This document shows positions 52,959 to 61,360 of a DNA stretch of 64,000 nt, piece by piece. The notes beneath the pieces were generated by a model, which ran no database searches, was not told where the DNA came from, and worked only from the letters and a program-made list of their open reading frames with translations. Source of the DNA: Lachnospiraceae bacterium (GTDB lineage Bacteria; Bacillota; Clostridia; Lachnospirales; Lachnospiraceae); contig JAFSBX010000076.1 of the NCBI GenBank assembly GCA_017437065.1, positions 214,466 through 278,465 on the forward strand, given 5' to 3'. Every line of letters starts with the position of its first letter. Position 1 is the first letter of the stretch. The position numbers and the translations under genes were made by a program.

Positions 52959-54731
52959 CTAAACTGCAAACTGAGCAGTGTATAGGTTGTAATACACACC
53001 TTTCTTGTCGAGTAATTCCTGTGCAGTTCCTTCTTCAATAATTGTACCTTTATCTACCACAAAAATGCGGTCTGCCTTTTGGATAGTAGATAATCTATGG
53101 GCAATAACGAAGGAAGTACGTCCTTTGAGCAAATTCTCAATACCGGATTGAACAAGAAGTTCGGTCTGTGTGTCGATACTGGAAGTAGCTTCGTCTAAAA
53201 TAAGGATTTTGGGCATGGATACCATAGTTCTTGCAAAGGCGAGTAACTGTTTCTGACCGATGGAAAGTCCGCCGCCCCGTTCAGACAGTTCGGTATCATA
53301 GCCTTTTTCAAGTTTCATAATAAAATCATGGGCATTTACTGCTTTGGCGGCAGCGATGATTTCTTCATCAGTAGCGTCAAGTTTACCATAACGGATATTT
53401 TCCTTAATGGTACCTGAGAAGAGGAAATTGTCCTGTGTCATAATCCCCATCTGTTTGCGAAGGCTTTCAATGGAAACCTTTTTGATATCATGTCCGTCAA
53501 TGCTGACAGTACCTTCCTGCACATCATAGAATCGGCTGATTAAGTTGACAATGGTGGTTTTTCCTGCACCGGTAGGTCCTACAAGAGCAATTGTTTCTCC
53601 CGGCTTAATCTGAAAACTTACGTCATTTAATACTTTCGTATTTTCATCATAAGCAAAGGAAACTTTATCAAAAGTGACCTGTCCGTTGATTTCAGGTATT
53701 TCTGTAACATCTGTTGCATCACTGATTTCTGCTTCTGTATCCAAAATTTCAAAAATACGCTCCGCACCGGCAATATTTGTAATAATCTGATTATAAAAAT
53801 TACTTAAGTTATTAATCGGTTGCCAGAACATGCTGATATAGGAACTGAATGCAATAAATGTACCAAGAGAAACTTTATCCGTTCCTAATATTACGATACC
53901 TGTAAAATACAGGCAGATACATCCAAGTCCCCAGTTAAAATCAATGACAGAGCCGAAGGCATCACTTAAACGGACAGCCTTTAAGAAAGAACCACGGTGT
54001 TCTTTTAGCAGCTCATCAAAAGTTTCTTCTGTTTCATCTTCTGCGGTAAAGCTTTGTATAATTCGCATTCCGGACATATCTTCGTGAATGAAAGCATTTA
54101 AATTAGATGCCTTTTTACGAAAAGTCTGCCACCTCGGATGTGCATGTGTTTCAATAAAAAACATGCCGAATGCCATAATTGGAATGCTTGCTAAGGAAGC
54201 TGCCGCAAGAGGGGCATTTTTAGTAAACATAATGGCGACTACTGCAATAATCGTCAAAAAATCGGGAATTAACGTAGTAACACAGTTACTAAGTACATCC
54301 TTTAAAGAGTTTATATCTCCGATAATACGGGAAAGTATCTTTCCGGTAGGCCGGCTGTCAAAAAAGTGAAAATCCAATGTCTGGATATGGGAGTATAACT
54401 CCTGTCGTATGGTTACCAAAATGTTATTACATACTTTTGCCATTACATACATTCGGATTTTAATGGCAAATACAACAAGCAGATTTAATACAAGAGCAAT
54501 ACCAATCAATTTTATGAGTCCGGAATAGTCGGAAGTTCGTATATGCTTATCAATAGCCGATTCCATAATCAGAGGATTCACAAGGCTGATACATAAGCAA
54601 AAGAGCATAATAAGTAATACTCCGGCAATTTCTTTTTTATAGTCAAGCAGATATTTGAATAAGCGGATTAAAGTTTCACGCTTACTTTTTTCTACATGCT
54701 GCTCATCATCTTTAAATGAATTTATAGGCAT
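52959..54731 (-). CDS. Heterodimeric multidrug ABC exporter subunit, BmrD/YheH-like
   Basis: 590 residues. Six-helix transmembrane domain (about 25-315) with SRIIGDINSLKDVLSN, then nucleotide-binding domain: Walker A GPTGAGKTT, Q-loop MTQDNFLFSGT, signature LSIGQKQ, Walker B ILILDEATSSID with the catalytic glutamate intact, and AHRLS. It begins 4 nt after its partner gene (AAGGAGG site), and the two should form one exporter with one canonical and one degenerate ATP site. Substrates cannot be read from sequence. Confidence 0.9.
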   Translation of the reverse strand: MPINSFKDDEQHVEKSKRETLIRLFKYLLDYKKEIAGVLLIMLFCLCISLVNPLIMESAIDKHIRTSDYSGLIKLIGIALVLNLLVVFAIKIRMYVMAKVCNNILVTIRQELYSHIQTLDFHFFDSRPTGKILSRIIGDINSLKDVLSNCVTTLIPDFLTIIAVVAIMFTKNAPLAAASLASIPIMAFGMFFIETHAHPRWQTFRKKASNLNAFIHEDMSGMRIIQSFTAEDETEETFDELLKEHRGSFLKAVRLSDAFGSVIDFNWGLGCICLYFTGIVILGTDKVSLGTFIAFSSYISMFWQPINNLSNFYNQIITNIAGAERIFEILDTEAEISDATDVTEIPEINGQVTFDKVSFAYDENTKVLNDVSFQIKPGETIALVGPTGAGKTTIVNLISRFYDVQEGTVSIDGHDIKKVSIESLRKQMGIMTQDNFLFSGTIKENIRYGKLDATDEEIIAAAKAVNAHDFIMKLEKGYDTELSERGGGLSIGQKQLLAFARTMVSMPKILILDEATSSIDTQTELLVQSGIENLLKGRTSFVIAHRLSTIQKADRIFVVDKGTIIEEGTAQELLDKKGVYYNLYTAQFAV

Positions 54732-54734
54732 ATT

Positions 54735-56468
54735 TTAAGCCTCCTTTCCAAGCAGGAAATCCCCATATTGGGAAAGATACGTTTCGTAATAACGTCCTTT
54801 TTTTTCCAAGAGTTGTTCGTGGGTTCCTTTTTCAACAATTTTACCGTTTTCGAGAACCAGGATTTCGTCTGCGTTTCTTACAGAGCTGATGCGGTGAGCA
54901 ATGATAATTTTTGTCGTGTCTTTCAGCTCGTTTAATGTTTGTTGAATGAAATGCTCCGTTTCCATATCTAAAGCGGAAGTGGAATCATCCAATACAAGAA
55001 TCGGATTTTTTTTCGCAAGTGCACGGGCAATACTGATACGCTGTTTCTGTCCGCCGGAAAGTCCTACGCCACGTTCACCAATTACTGTTTCATATTGCTT
55101 TTCCATGCGCTCAATAAATTCGCTTGCCTGAGCATCTTTGGAAGCAGATTTTACAATCCGGCTGTCAACGGTTTCGCGTTTTCCCAGTTTGATATTTTCC
55201 GTGATGGTATCAGAAAATAAAAATACATCCTGCATAACAAGTGATATATTGCTGCGTACCTGCTTTAACGTCAAGTCTTTTATATTTATATCATCTAAAT
55301 AGACAGCACCATCGGTTGCATCATAAAGTCTTTGCAAAAGATGAATGATGGAAGTTTTACCGGCACCGGTGGCGCCCATAATTCCAAGTGTCTTACCCGG
55401 TTCCACACAAAAACTGATATCACTTAAGATTTCATACTGGTCAGCCTTATGGAAACCTACATGTGAAAATTCGATTTTCCCCTGTACTTTGTCTAAGACA
55501 ACAGGATGTTCAATTTCTGCAATGCTTGGTTTTTCTGCATATATATTTTTCAGCTTTTTGTTAGAAGCTATCGCAGAAGAGAGGCTGTTGGTAAGCCAGC
55601 CCAGCATTTCCATAGGCCATACAATGTTGGAAGAATATTCAACAAAAGCACTTAATTCACCCAGTGTCATCGTGTTTTTGATTACGAAGTAACCGCCGGA
55701 TAGTAAAGTGATTAAAGGCAGTATTTTTGTAATCACAGAAAAATATGGGTAATATTTTACGAATACCTTGGATTGTTTCATATTCAAATCATAGTATTTT
55801 TTATTGTGTGTTAAAAATTTCTGTATTTCGTATTTTTCCCGTGCAAAGGCTTTTACCGTGCGTACACCTGCCAGATTTTCTTCGGCAACGGTATTGAGTA
55901 CAGCGTTTTCTTCACTGATTTCTTCATAGACAACCCCCAGCTTTTTTTCCATGACAACAGCAATGAAACCACAGATAATCATGGCAATCGTAGGAATAAT
56001 GGCAAGCTGCCAGTTCAGATGATACATAAAATACAAAATAATCAAAGTATGTATAACAACTTCCATAATCAGCATACCGACAAAACCTACGGCATCCCAG
56101 ATGCGGTCGATGTCATCTTTAATACGTGCCATCAGTTCGCCGGTATTTGTACGGTCAAAAAAATCAGCACTTAATCCCTGAATATGTCGGAATAAGTCTT
56201 TTCGCATTTTGCCGGAGATGGAAGATGCACCATAGTCAAATAGAAATTCTTTGGTGTATTGGAAAATGCAACGACCTGTACCGATGCAGAAAATTCCCAG
56301 TAGCAAATACGTTAGTTTTTCTGTTTCGCCGCCTACAATTACCTCATCTACAATCCGCTTCGTAAGCTGTGGGGCGTAGAGATCCAGTGAGACAGAAATA
56401 ATCATGGAAAGCACGGCAAAAAGATAGATAAATTTGTGTTTCCAAATATAACCTGATATTCTTTTCAT
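54735..56468 (-). CDS. Heterodimeric multidrug ABC exporter subunit, BmrC/YheI-like
   Basis: About 577 residues. Exporter fold with MARIKDDIDRIWDAVGFVGM in the transmembrane part; Walker A GATGAGKTS, signature LSGGQKQRISIARA, and Walker B ILVLDDSTSALD, in which Asp replaces the catalytic Glu. This degenerate site is the mark of the BmrC/LmrC/TM287 half of heterodimeric exporters. ATG 56468 has AGGGGGA upstream; an in-frame ATG at 56504 lies in the terminator region. Preceded by a leader peptide and terminator, so expression is probably inducible. Confidence 0.92.
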   Translation of the reverse strand: MKRISGYIWKHKFIYLFAVLSMIISVSLDLYAPQLTKRIVDEVIVGGETEKLTYLLLGIFCIGTGRCIFQYTKEFLFDYGASSISGKMRKDLFRHIQGLSADFFDRTNTGELMARIKDDIDRIWDAVGFVGMLIMEVVIHTLIILYFMYHLNWQLAIIPTIAMIICGFIAVVMEKKLGVVYEEISEENAVLNTVAEENLAGVRTVKAFAREKYEIQKFLTHNKKYYDLNMKQSKVFVKYYPYFSVITKILPLITLLSGGYFVIKNTMTLGELSAFVEYSSNIVWPMEMLGWLTNSLSSAIASNKKLKNIYAEKPSIAEIEHPVVLDKVQGKIEFSHVGFHKADQYEILSDISFCVEPGKTLGIMGATGAGKTSIIHLLQRLYDATDGAVYLDDINIKDLTLKQVRSNISLVMQDVFLFSDTITENIKLGKRETVDSRIVKSASKDAQASEFIERMEKQYETVIGERGVGLSGGQKQRISIARALAKKNPILVLDDSTSALDMETEHFIQQTLNELKDTTKIIIAHRISSVRNADEILVLENGKIVEKGTHEQLLEKKGRYYETYLSQYGDFLLGKEA

Positions 56469-56502
56469 TTTAATTTTCCCCCTAAATATTATTTTTTTGC
56501 AC

Positions 56503-56534
56503 AAAAAATAGCCGTAGTAAAACTACCACGGCTA
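56503..56534 (-). terminator. Attenuator terminator in the exporter leader
   Basis: On the minus strand TAGCCGTGGTA (56524-56534) pairs with TACTACGGCTA (56509-56519) around GTTT, with one wobble, and TTTTTT follows (56503-56508). It stands between the leader peptide and the exporter genes. A GTAGTA segment upstream (56549-56554) could pair with TACTAC of the 3' arm as an antiterminator. Confidence 0.88.
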
Positions 56535-56588
56535 ATTATATGCAACGATACTACCTGTAATAAAAGCGAAAATCCGAATCAAAATCTT

Positions 56589-56687
56589 TTATATAAGCAG
56601 TGTCCTGCAAAAAGCATCAGAGGTAATTTTACATGATAAACTATGTTCAATTGTTAAAGTCATTTTTAATTTCGTTAAGTTAATCAT
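56589..56687 (-). CDS. 32-residue leader peptide of the exporter operon (BmrB-like position)
   Basis: Small open frame too short for routine gene calling. AAGGAGG ends 7 nt before its ATG, an ideal ribosome site. The peptide begins MINLTKLKMTLTIEH and ends in CRTLLI. It lies 54 nt before the terminator. In Bacillus bmrBCD, translation of the bmrB leader controls an adjacent terminator: ribosome stalling by antibiotics lets transcription reach the exporter genes. The same layout here suggests the same mechanism; sequence similarity to BmrB is not claimed. Confidence 0.7.
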   Translation of the reverse strand: MINLTKLKMTLTIEHSLSCKITSDAFCRTLLI

Positions 56688-56719
56688 AGTTTTTACCTCC
56701 TTTTCTTTTTTATTTTTTC

Positions 56720-56739
56720 ATTGAAGACCTGTCTTCAAT
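56720..56739. repeat. 20-bp palindrome in the exporter leader
   Basis: ATTGAAGAC-CT-GTCTTCAAT is a perfect 9-bp inverted repeat about 15-35 nt after the expected start site. It may be a repressor site or an mRNA hairpin upstream of the leader-peptide ribosome site. Confidence 0.7.
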
Positions 56740-56760
56740 TGCTTAACTTGACGTAACATC

Positions 56761-56789
56761 ACAATACGCTTTGAAAATTATTTTGTCAA
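56761..56789 (-). promoter_or_regulatory. Promoter of the leader peptide-exporter operon
   Basis: On the minus strand TTGACA (56784-56789) and TATTGT (56761-56766) have 17-nt spacing, predicting a start near 56754 and a leader of nearly 290 nt. Confidence 0.8.
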
Positions 56790-56844
56790 CAAGATTTTTG
56801 AAAATAATGTAAAATATGTAAAAAATCATAAAAAATACAATCGA

Positions 56845-56867
56845 AATTTGTGAAGAAATCACAAATT
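56845..56867 (-). terminator. Hairpin after the cation efflux gene
   Basis: AATTTGTGA and TCACAAATT form a 9-bp stem with 5-nt loop right at the stop codon of the efflux gene. The T run comes only about 9 nt later, so its strength is uncertain. Confidence 0.45.
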
Positions 56868-58032
56868 AACGGTAAGCTTTATCAATGTCAATGACGGTAT
56901 AATAGTTTTGGTTTAATACAGAAAACTCGTTGGAAAGATACTCTCTGATTTCGGAATCAGAATATGTAAAGTTGTATGGAACTACTACATCGAAAATAAT
57001 ATTTGTATGTGTAGGTCCTTTTACCAGACGAAAATCATGCAGAGTTAACTCCGCAGAAAGTTTGTGAATGGAATTTAGCGCATATTCTTTCAGTTCCAAA
57101 GTTTCCTTATCGTCATTGCAAATGGGATCCATATGTATAACAGCATCGCATTGCAATGTATTACGAAGTTCATGTTCAATATTATCAATTGTATCGTGCA
57201 GGGTAAGTAAATTACCGGAAGCCGGAACTTCTGCATGGAGAGAGACCATTCGGCGACCGGGACCATAGTCGTGAACAATTAAATCATGGATACCAAGTAC
57301 GATATCATAGGAAAGGACGATATCCTCAATGTTTTGTACAAATTCCGGATCCGGTGACTGACCAAGAAGCGGATTGATCGTATCTTTGATGGCAGAAAAA
57401 CCTGCATAAAAAATGAACAGACCGACTAAAATACCACAGTAACCATCAATATTTACCCCTGTAAAATGGGAAATTAAAGTGGCAATAAGAACAGCTGTTG
57501 TTGCAAGGGAATCGCTCAGACTGTCGATGGCGGTTGCTTTCATTGCAGCACTGTTTATTTTTTTGCTGATTCTTGTATTATAAAGGCTCATGTAAAGTTT
57601 TACGATGATAGAAACAATTAAAATTACAATAATTAAAAGGCTGAATGTCATTTCTTCCGGATGAAGAATTTTGGAAACAGAAGACTTCATAAGTTCAAAC
57701 GCCATGACCAAAATAGCAAGGGAAACAAATGCACCGGTCAGATATTCAATACGTCCGTGGCCGAAAGGGTGATCGGGATCAGGTTTTTGTCCGGCCATTT
57801 TAAATCCAATCAGGGTTATAACAGAAGATGCTGCATCTGATAAGTTATTAAAAGCATCCGCGGTAATTGCGATGGAATTACTAAACAGTCCGGCAAGAAA
57901 TTTACCGATAAATAAAAGGATATTGAAAGCAATTCCAACGGCGCCACAGAGTATTCCATAAGCCTGTCGTACGGCGGATGAAGTAGTGTTGTTATAATCT
58001 TTGATAAAAATTTTCGTTAAGAATGAAACCAT
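56866..58032 (-). CDS. Cation diffusion facilitator family transporter
   Basis: 388 residues. Six membrane helices; metal-site motifs TADAFNNLSDAASS in helix 2 and IDSLSDSLATT in helix 5, and HPFGHGRIEY before helix 3. A cytoplasmic ZT dimerisation domain follows (about 210-290), then a longer C-terminal part. The helix-2 site reads N-x3-D rather than H-x3-D, which favours manganese (or iron) over zinc in family comparisons, though this is not decisive. GGAGG lies upstream. Metal exporter of the cytoplasmic membrane. Confidence 0.88.
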   Translation of the reverse strand: MVSFLTKIFIKDYNNTTSSAVRQAYGILCGAVGIAFNILLFIGKFLAGLFSNSIAITADAFNNLSDAASSVITLIGFKMAGQKPDPDHPFGHGRIEYLTGAFVSLAILVMAFELMKSSVSKILHPEEMTFSLLIIVILIVSIIVKLYMSLYNTRISKKINSAAMKATAIDSLSDSLATTAVLIATLISHFTGVNIDGYCGILVGLFIFYAGFSAIKDTINPLLGQSPDPEFVQNIEDIVLSYDIVLGIHDLIVHDYGPGRRMVSLHAEVPASGNLLTLHDTIDNIEHELRNTLQCDAVIHMDPICNDDKETLELKEYALNSIHKLSAELTLHDFRLVKGPTHTNIIFDVVVPYNFTYSDSEIREYLSNEFSVLNQNYYTVIDIDKAYR

Positions 58033-58246
58033 AAAAGCCTCCGGGTTATGTAAAAGAATTTTCTGTAAGTAATATTATGAGTAGTGGTTATTATTGTAGT
58101 ACAATTTGAATAGAAAAACAATGAAAAACTAGCAAATGTATAGTGTTTTTATACAAGCTCGAAGCGGAGTTTTTTTATGTAATAGGAAATTGCTTGAATG
58201 TAGAAACGAAAGGATTGTATATTTTTCCATAATATAAAAAGAGCGG

Positions 58247-58275
58247 TTGCTAACAAAAAGAAATTAGAGTATAAT
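58247..58275 (+). promoter_or_regulatory. SigA-type promoter of gpmI
   Basis: TTGCTA (58247-58252) and TATAAT (58270-58275) have 17-nt spacing; the leader would be about 105 nt. Confidence 0.85.
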
Positions 58276-58333
58276 TTTTGCGGACGGAAAGTTTATGTAT
58301 TTTATGTTTATATTTTTATAAAGTAACATAAGA

Positions 58334-58358
58334 CGAACTTGAGTTTTTACCAAGTTCG
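58334..58358 (+). repeat. Leader hairpin before gpmI
   Basis: CGAACTTG (58334-58341) and CAAGTTCG (58351-58358) are perfect inverted repeats with a 9-nt loop, without a T run, 30 nt before the gpmI start. Could stabilise the message or affect ribosome access. Confidence 0.6.
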
Positions 58359-58387
58359 CCGGTTTCATAAGAATGGAGGACAAAATA

Positions 58388-59929
58388 ATGAGCAAAAAAA
58401 CAACCGTATTAATGATTTTAGACGGCTATGGTTTAAACAGCAAAGTGGAAGGGAATGCAGTGGCAGAAGCAAAGACTCCTGTGATGGATAAATTAATGAA
58501 AGAATATCCTTTCGTAAAAGGAAATGCCAGTGGTATGGCAGTAGGACTTCCGGACGGACAGATGGGAAATTCCGAAGTAGGTCACTTAAATATGGGTGCA
58601 GGACGTATTGTATACCAGGAGCTTACCAGAATTACAAAAGAAATCCAGGATGGTACATTCTTTGAAAATCCTGCATTATTAAAGGCTGTAGAAAATTGCA
58701 AAAAAAATGATTCCGCAATTCATTTCTTCGGACTTTTATCCGATGGTGGTGTACACAGCCATAATACACACCTTTACGGACTTTTAGAGCTTGCAAAAAG
58801 AAACGGACTTACAAAAGTATATGTTCACGGTTTCTTAGACGGACGTGACACACCTCCGGCAAGCGGAAAAGAATACGCAGAGCAGTTAGATGCAAAAATG
58901 AAAGAAATCGGTGTAGGTGAAATTGCTTCCGTTATGGGACGTTACTACGCTATGGACAGAGATAACAACTACGACAGAGTAAAATTAGCTTACGATGCAC
59001 TGACAAAAGGCGAAGGCTTAACAGCAGAAAGTGGTGTAGCGGCCATTCAGGCTTCTTATGACAGAGATGAAACAGACGAATTCGTAAAACCTACCGTTGT
59101 AGTAAAAGACGGACAGCCACTTGCTACAATTAAAGATAAAGATTCTGTTGTATTCTTTAACTTCAGACCTGACCGTGCAAGAGAAATCACAAGATGTTTC
59201 TGTGATGATGATTTCAAAGGCTTTGACAGACCGGAAAGAGTAGATGCAACATTTGTATGCTTCTCAGATTATGACCCGACAATTCCAAATAAAGATGTAG
59301 CATTCCATAAAATTGCAGTAACAAATACTTTTGGTGAATGGCTTGCTGCAAACAATATGACTCAGGCAAGAATTGCAGAAACAGAAAAATATGCTCACGT
59401 TACTTTCTTCTTCAACGGCGGTGTGGAAGAACCGAACAAAGGCGAAGACAGAATCCTTGTAAACTCTCCGAAGGTTGCAACTTATGATTTGAAACCAGAA
59501 ATGAGCGCTTATGAAGTATGTGATAAATTGACAGAAGCAATTCGTTCCGGTAACTATGATGTGATTATTATTAACTTTGCCAACCCGGATATGGTTGGTC
59601 ATACAGGTGTGGAAGAAGCAGCAATCAAAGCAGTGGAAGCAGTAGATGAATGTGTTGGTAAAGCAGTAGAAGCTGTCAAAGAAGTAGACGGAACTATGTT
59701 TATCTGTGCAGACCACGGTAATGCAGAACAGCTTGTGGATTACGAAACAGGTGCTCCTTTTACAGCACATACTACAAACGAAGTACCGTTTATCTTAGTA
59801 AACTATGATGAAGCATACACATTAAAAGAAGGCGGATGTCTTGCAGATATCGTTCCTACTTTAATTGAAACAATGGGTATGGAAAAACCTGCTGAAATGA
59901 CAGGACAGTCTTTATTAATTAAAAAATAA
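58388..59929 (+). CDS. gpmI: 2,3-bisphosphoglycerate-independent phosphoglycerate mutase
   Basis: 513 residues. VLMILDGYGL with the first metal ligand, GLPDGQMGNSEVGHLN with the phosphoserine, HGFLDGRDTPP, RYYAMDRDNNYDR, FNFRPDRAREI and FICADHGNAEQ, all of the alkaline-phosphatase-like GpmI fold. Interconverts 3- and 2-phosphoglycerate using Mn. ATG 58388 lies 8 nt after GGAGG; an in-frame ATG at 58373 has no site. Strong codon bias as in gap-pgk-tpiA. Confidence 0.97.
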   Translation: MSKKTTVLMILDGYGLNSKVEGNAVAEAKTPVMDKLMKEYPFVKGNASGMAVGLPDGQMGNSEVGHLNMGAGRIVYQELTRITKEIQDGTFFENPALLKAVENCKKNDSAIHFFGLLSDGGVHSHNTHLYGLLELAKRNGLTKVYVHGFLDGRDTPPASGKEYAEQLDAKMKEIGVGEIASVMGRYYAMDRDNNYDRVKLAYDALTKGEGLTAESGVAAIQASYDRDETDEFVKPTVVVKDGQPLATIKDKDSVVFFNFRPDRAREITRCFCDDDFKGFDRPERVDATFVCFSDYDPTIPNKDVAFHKIAVTNTFGEWLAANNMTQARIAETEKYAHVTFFFNGGVEEPNKGEDRILVNSPKVATYDLKPEMSAYEVCDKLTEAIRSGNYDVIIINFANPDMVGHTGVEEAAIKAVEAVDECVGKAVEAVKEVDGTMFICADHGNAEQLVDYETGAPFTAHTTNEVPFILVNYDEAYTLKEGGCLADIVPTLIETMGMEKPAEMTGQSLLIKK

Positions 59930-59963
59930 GATACAATTTTTTAATATTATTTAAGATTTCCTT

Positions 59964-59990
59964 AAGCCGCTTGTAATAGAGCGGCTTTCC
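59964..59990 (+). terminator. Terminator of gpmI
   Basis: AAGCCGCT (59964-59971) pairs with AGCGGCTT (59980-59987) with an 8-nt loop; the T tract (TTCCGTTT) is imperfect. Confidence 0.65.
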
Positions 59991-59999
59991 GTTTATACT
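59971..59999 (+). promoter_or_regulatory. Promoter of the GntR-ABC operon, overlapping the gpmI terminator
   Basis: TTGTAA (59971-59976), in the terminator loop, and TATACT (59994-59999) have 17-nt spacing. The leader that follows contains CACTCTG (60031-60037), which can pair with either CAGAG at 60043 or CAGAGTG at 60062-60068, so two alternative hairpins are possible. Confidence 0.65.
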
Positions 60000-60092
60000 G
60001 ACTGTATTAATTAAGATAGTACACTTAGTTCACTCTGAGAAACAGAGTTGTTCCGACTTCACAGAGTGATTGGCAGTACGGAAAGGAGAATT

Positions 60093-60458
60093 ATGATTGT
60101 CGTTGATTATAAAGATACAAGACCTATTTATGAACAGATTGTAGAGAAATTTCAAAATCTGATTCTGACGGGTGCATTACCCGTGGATGAACAGCTGCCT
60201 TCTGTAAGAAGTCTGGCAGTGGAGTTGTCAATTAATCCAAATACGATTCAAAAAGCATATTCCGAGTTGGAACGCAGAGGTTTTATTTATACGGTAAAGG
60301 GGAAAGGCAATTTTGTAACCTATAAAGAAGAACTGATGGAATACAAAAAGAAAGAGCTTAAGAAAAAGATTGACGATGTTGTAGAGGAAGCAAGAGAAGT
60401 CGGAATTGCGAAAACTGCTATTATATATTACTTGCAGAATGGGGGAGAAACTTTATGA
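60093..60458 (+). CDS. GntR family regulator, YtrA subfamily
   Basis: 121 residues. Winged helix with RPIYEQIVEKFQNLILTGAL, LPSVRSLAVELSINPNTIQKAYSELERRGFIYTVKGKGNFV; the short C-terminal helical dimerisation part identifies the YtrA group, which regulates ABC transporter operons including its own. ATG 60093 has AAAGGAG upstream. The stop overlaps the ATPase start (ATGA). Likely autorepressor relieved by cell-envelope stress, by analogy. Confidence 0.92.
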   Translation: MIVVDYKDTRPIYEQIVEKFQNLILTGALPVDEQLPSVRSLAVELSINPNTIQKAYSELERRGFIYTVKGKGNFVTYKEELMEYKKKELKKKIDDVVEEAREVGIAKTAIIYYLQNGGETL

Positions 60459-61360
60459 TAGAAGCCAAAAGGATTTCAAAAACCTTTGATGGTTTTAAAG
60501 CAGTAAATGATGTAACGGTTACGATAACGGATAATAACGTATTCGGACTGGTGGGAACAAATGGTGCGGGAAAAAGTACCGTACTTAGAATGGTTGCGGG
60601 GGTTTATAAACCGGATGAAGGAATCATTACAGTAGACGGACAGCCTGTTTTCGATAAAATGGAGACAAAAAAGAAACTGTTTTTTATCGCAGATGAGCCA
60701 TACTTTTTTTCAAATTCCACAGCAGCAGATATGCAAAAGTATTATGCAAGCATTTATGAGAATTTTGATTCTGAACAGTTTTACCGCTATTTATCTCATT
60801 TTGACTTGGATAAACGCAGAAAAATCAATACATATTCTAAGGGAATGAAAAAACAGCTTGCACTTTTATTAGGAATTTGTGCGAAGACGAAGTACCTTTT
60901 ATGTGATGAAACATTTGACGGACTGGATCCGGTTATGAGACAGGGAATAAAGAGTATTTTTGCCGATGAAATTGAACGCAGAGGATTAACACCGATTATT
61001 GCTTCACATAATTTAAGAGAGTTAGAAGATATTTGTGATCATGTGGGGCTTTTGCATAAGGGTGGAGTCCTTTTATCGAAAGATTTGGAAGAAATGAAGT
61101 GTAACATACAGAAGGTACAATGCGTATTTAGAAACGCGGAGGAAGAGAAAAAAGCGGTGGATGCATTGCAGATTTTAAAAGACGAGAGAAGAGGTTCGCT
61201 GCATACATTTACTGTCAGAGGAAACAGAGAACAGGTTATGGAAATACTTTCAAAATCAGATACTATATTTTGTGAAGTGCTTCCTTTGTCTCTTGAGGAA
61301 ATTTTTATCAGTGAAACGGAGGTAGTAGGCTATGATGTCAAAAAACTCATTTTGGGCTAG
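60455..61360 (+). CDS. ABC transporter ATP-binding protein, YtrB-like
   Basis: 301 residues. Walker A GTNGAGKST, Q-loop FFIADEPYFF (Q replaced), signature YSKGMKKQLALLLGI, Walker B YLLCDETFDGLDP, H-loop ASHNLRELED. The C-terminal 80 residues are an accessory domain. This is the ABC-2 type of ATPase that pairs with a membrane protein. It overlaps both neighbours, so three genes form one translationally coupled unit. Confidence 0.9.
   Translation: MIEAKRISKTFDGFKAVNDVTVTITDNNVFGLVGTNGAGKSTVLRMVAGVYKPDEGIITVDGQPVFDKMETKKKLFFIADEPYFFSNSTAADMQKYYASIYENFDSEQFYRYLSHFDLDKRRKINTYSKGMKKQLALLLGICAKTKYLLCDETFDGLDPVMRQGIKSIFADEIERRGLTPIIASHNLRELEDICDHVGLLHKGGVLLSKDLEEMKCNIQKVQCVFRNAEEEKKAVDALQILKDERRGSLHTFTVRGNREQVMEILSKSDTIFCEVLPLSLEEIFISETEVVGYDVKKLILG

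Larger units (their letters stand above)
58033..58387. other. Divergent intergenic region between efflux gene and gpmI
   Basis: Besides the gpmI promoter (58247-58275) and a leader hairpin (58334-58358), no gene is visible. The efflux gene promoter should lie near 58060-58110 on the minus strand but no box pair with good spacing was found. Confidence 0.55.

Noticed and set aside
58150-58177. GCTCGAAGCGGAG followed by seven T residues upstream of gpmI
   Set aside because: Only about five pairs with a bulge can form; not a convincing terminator.
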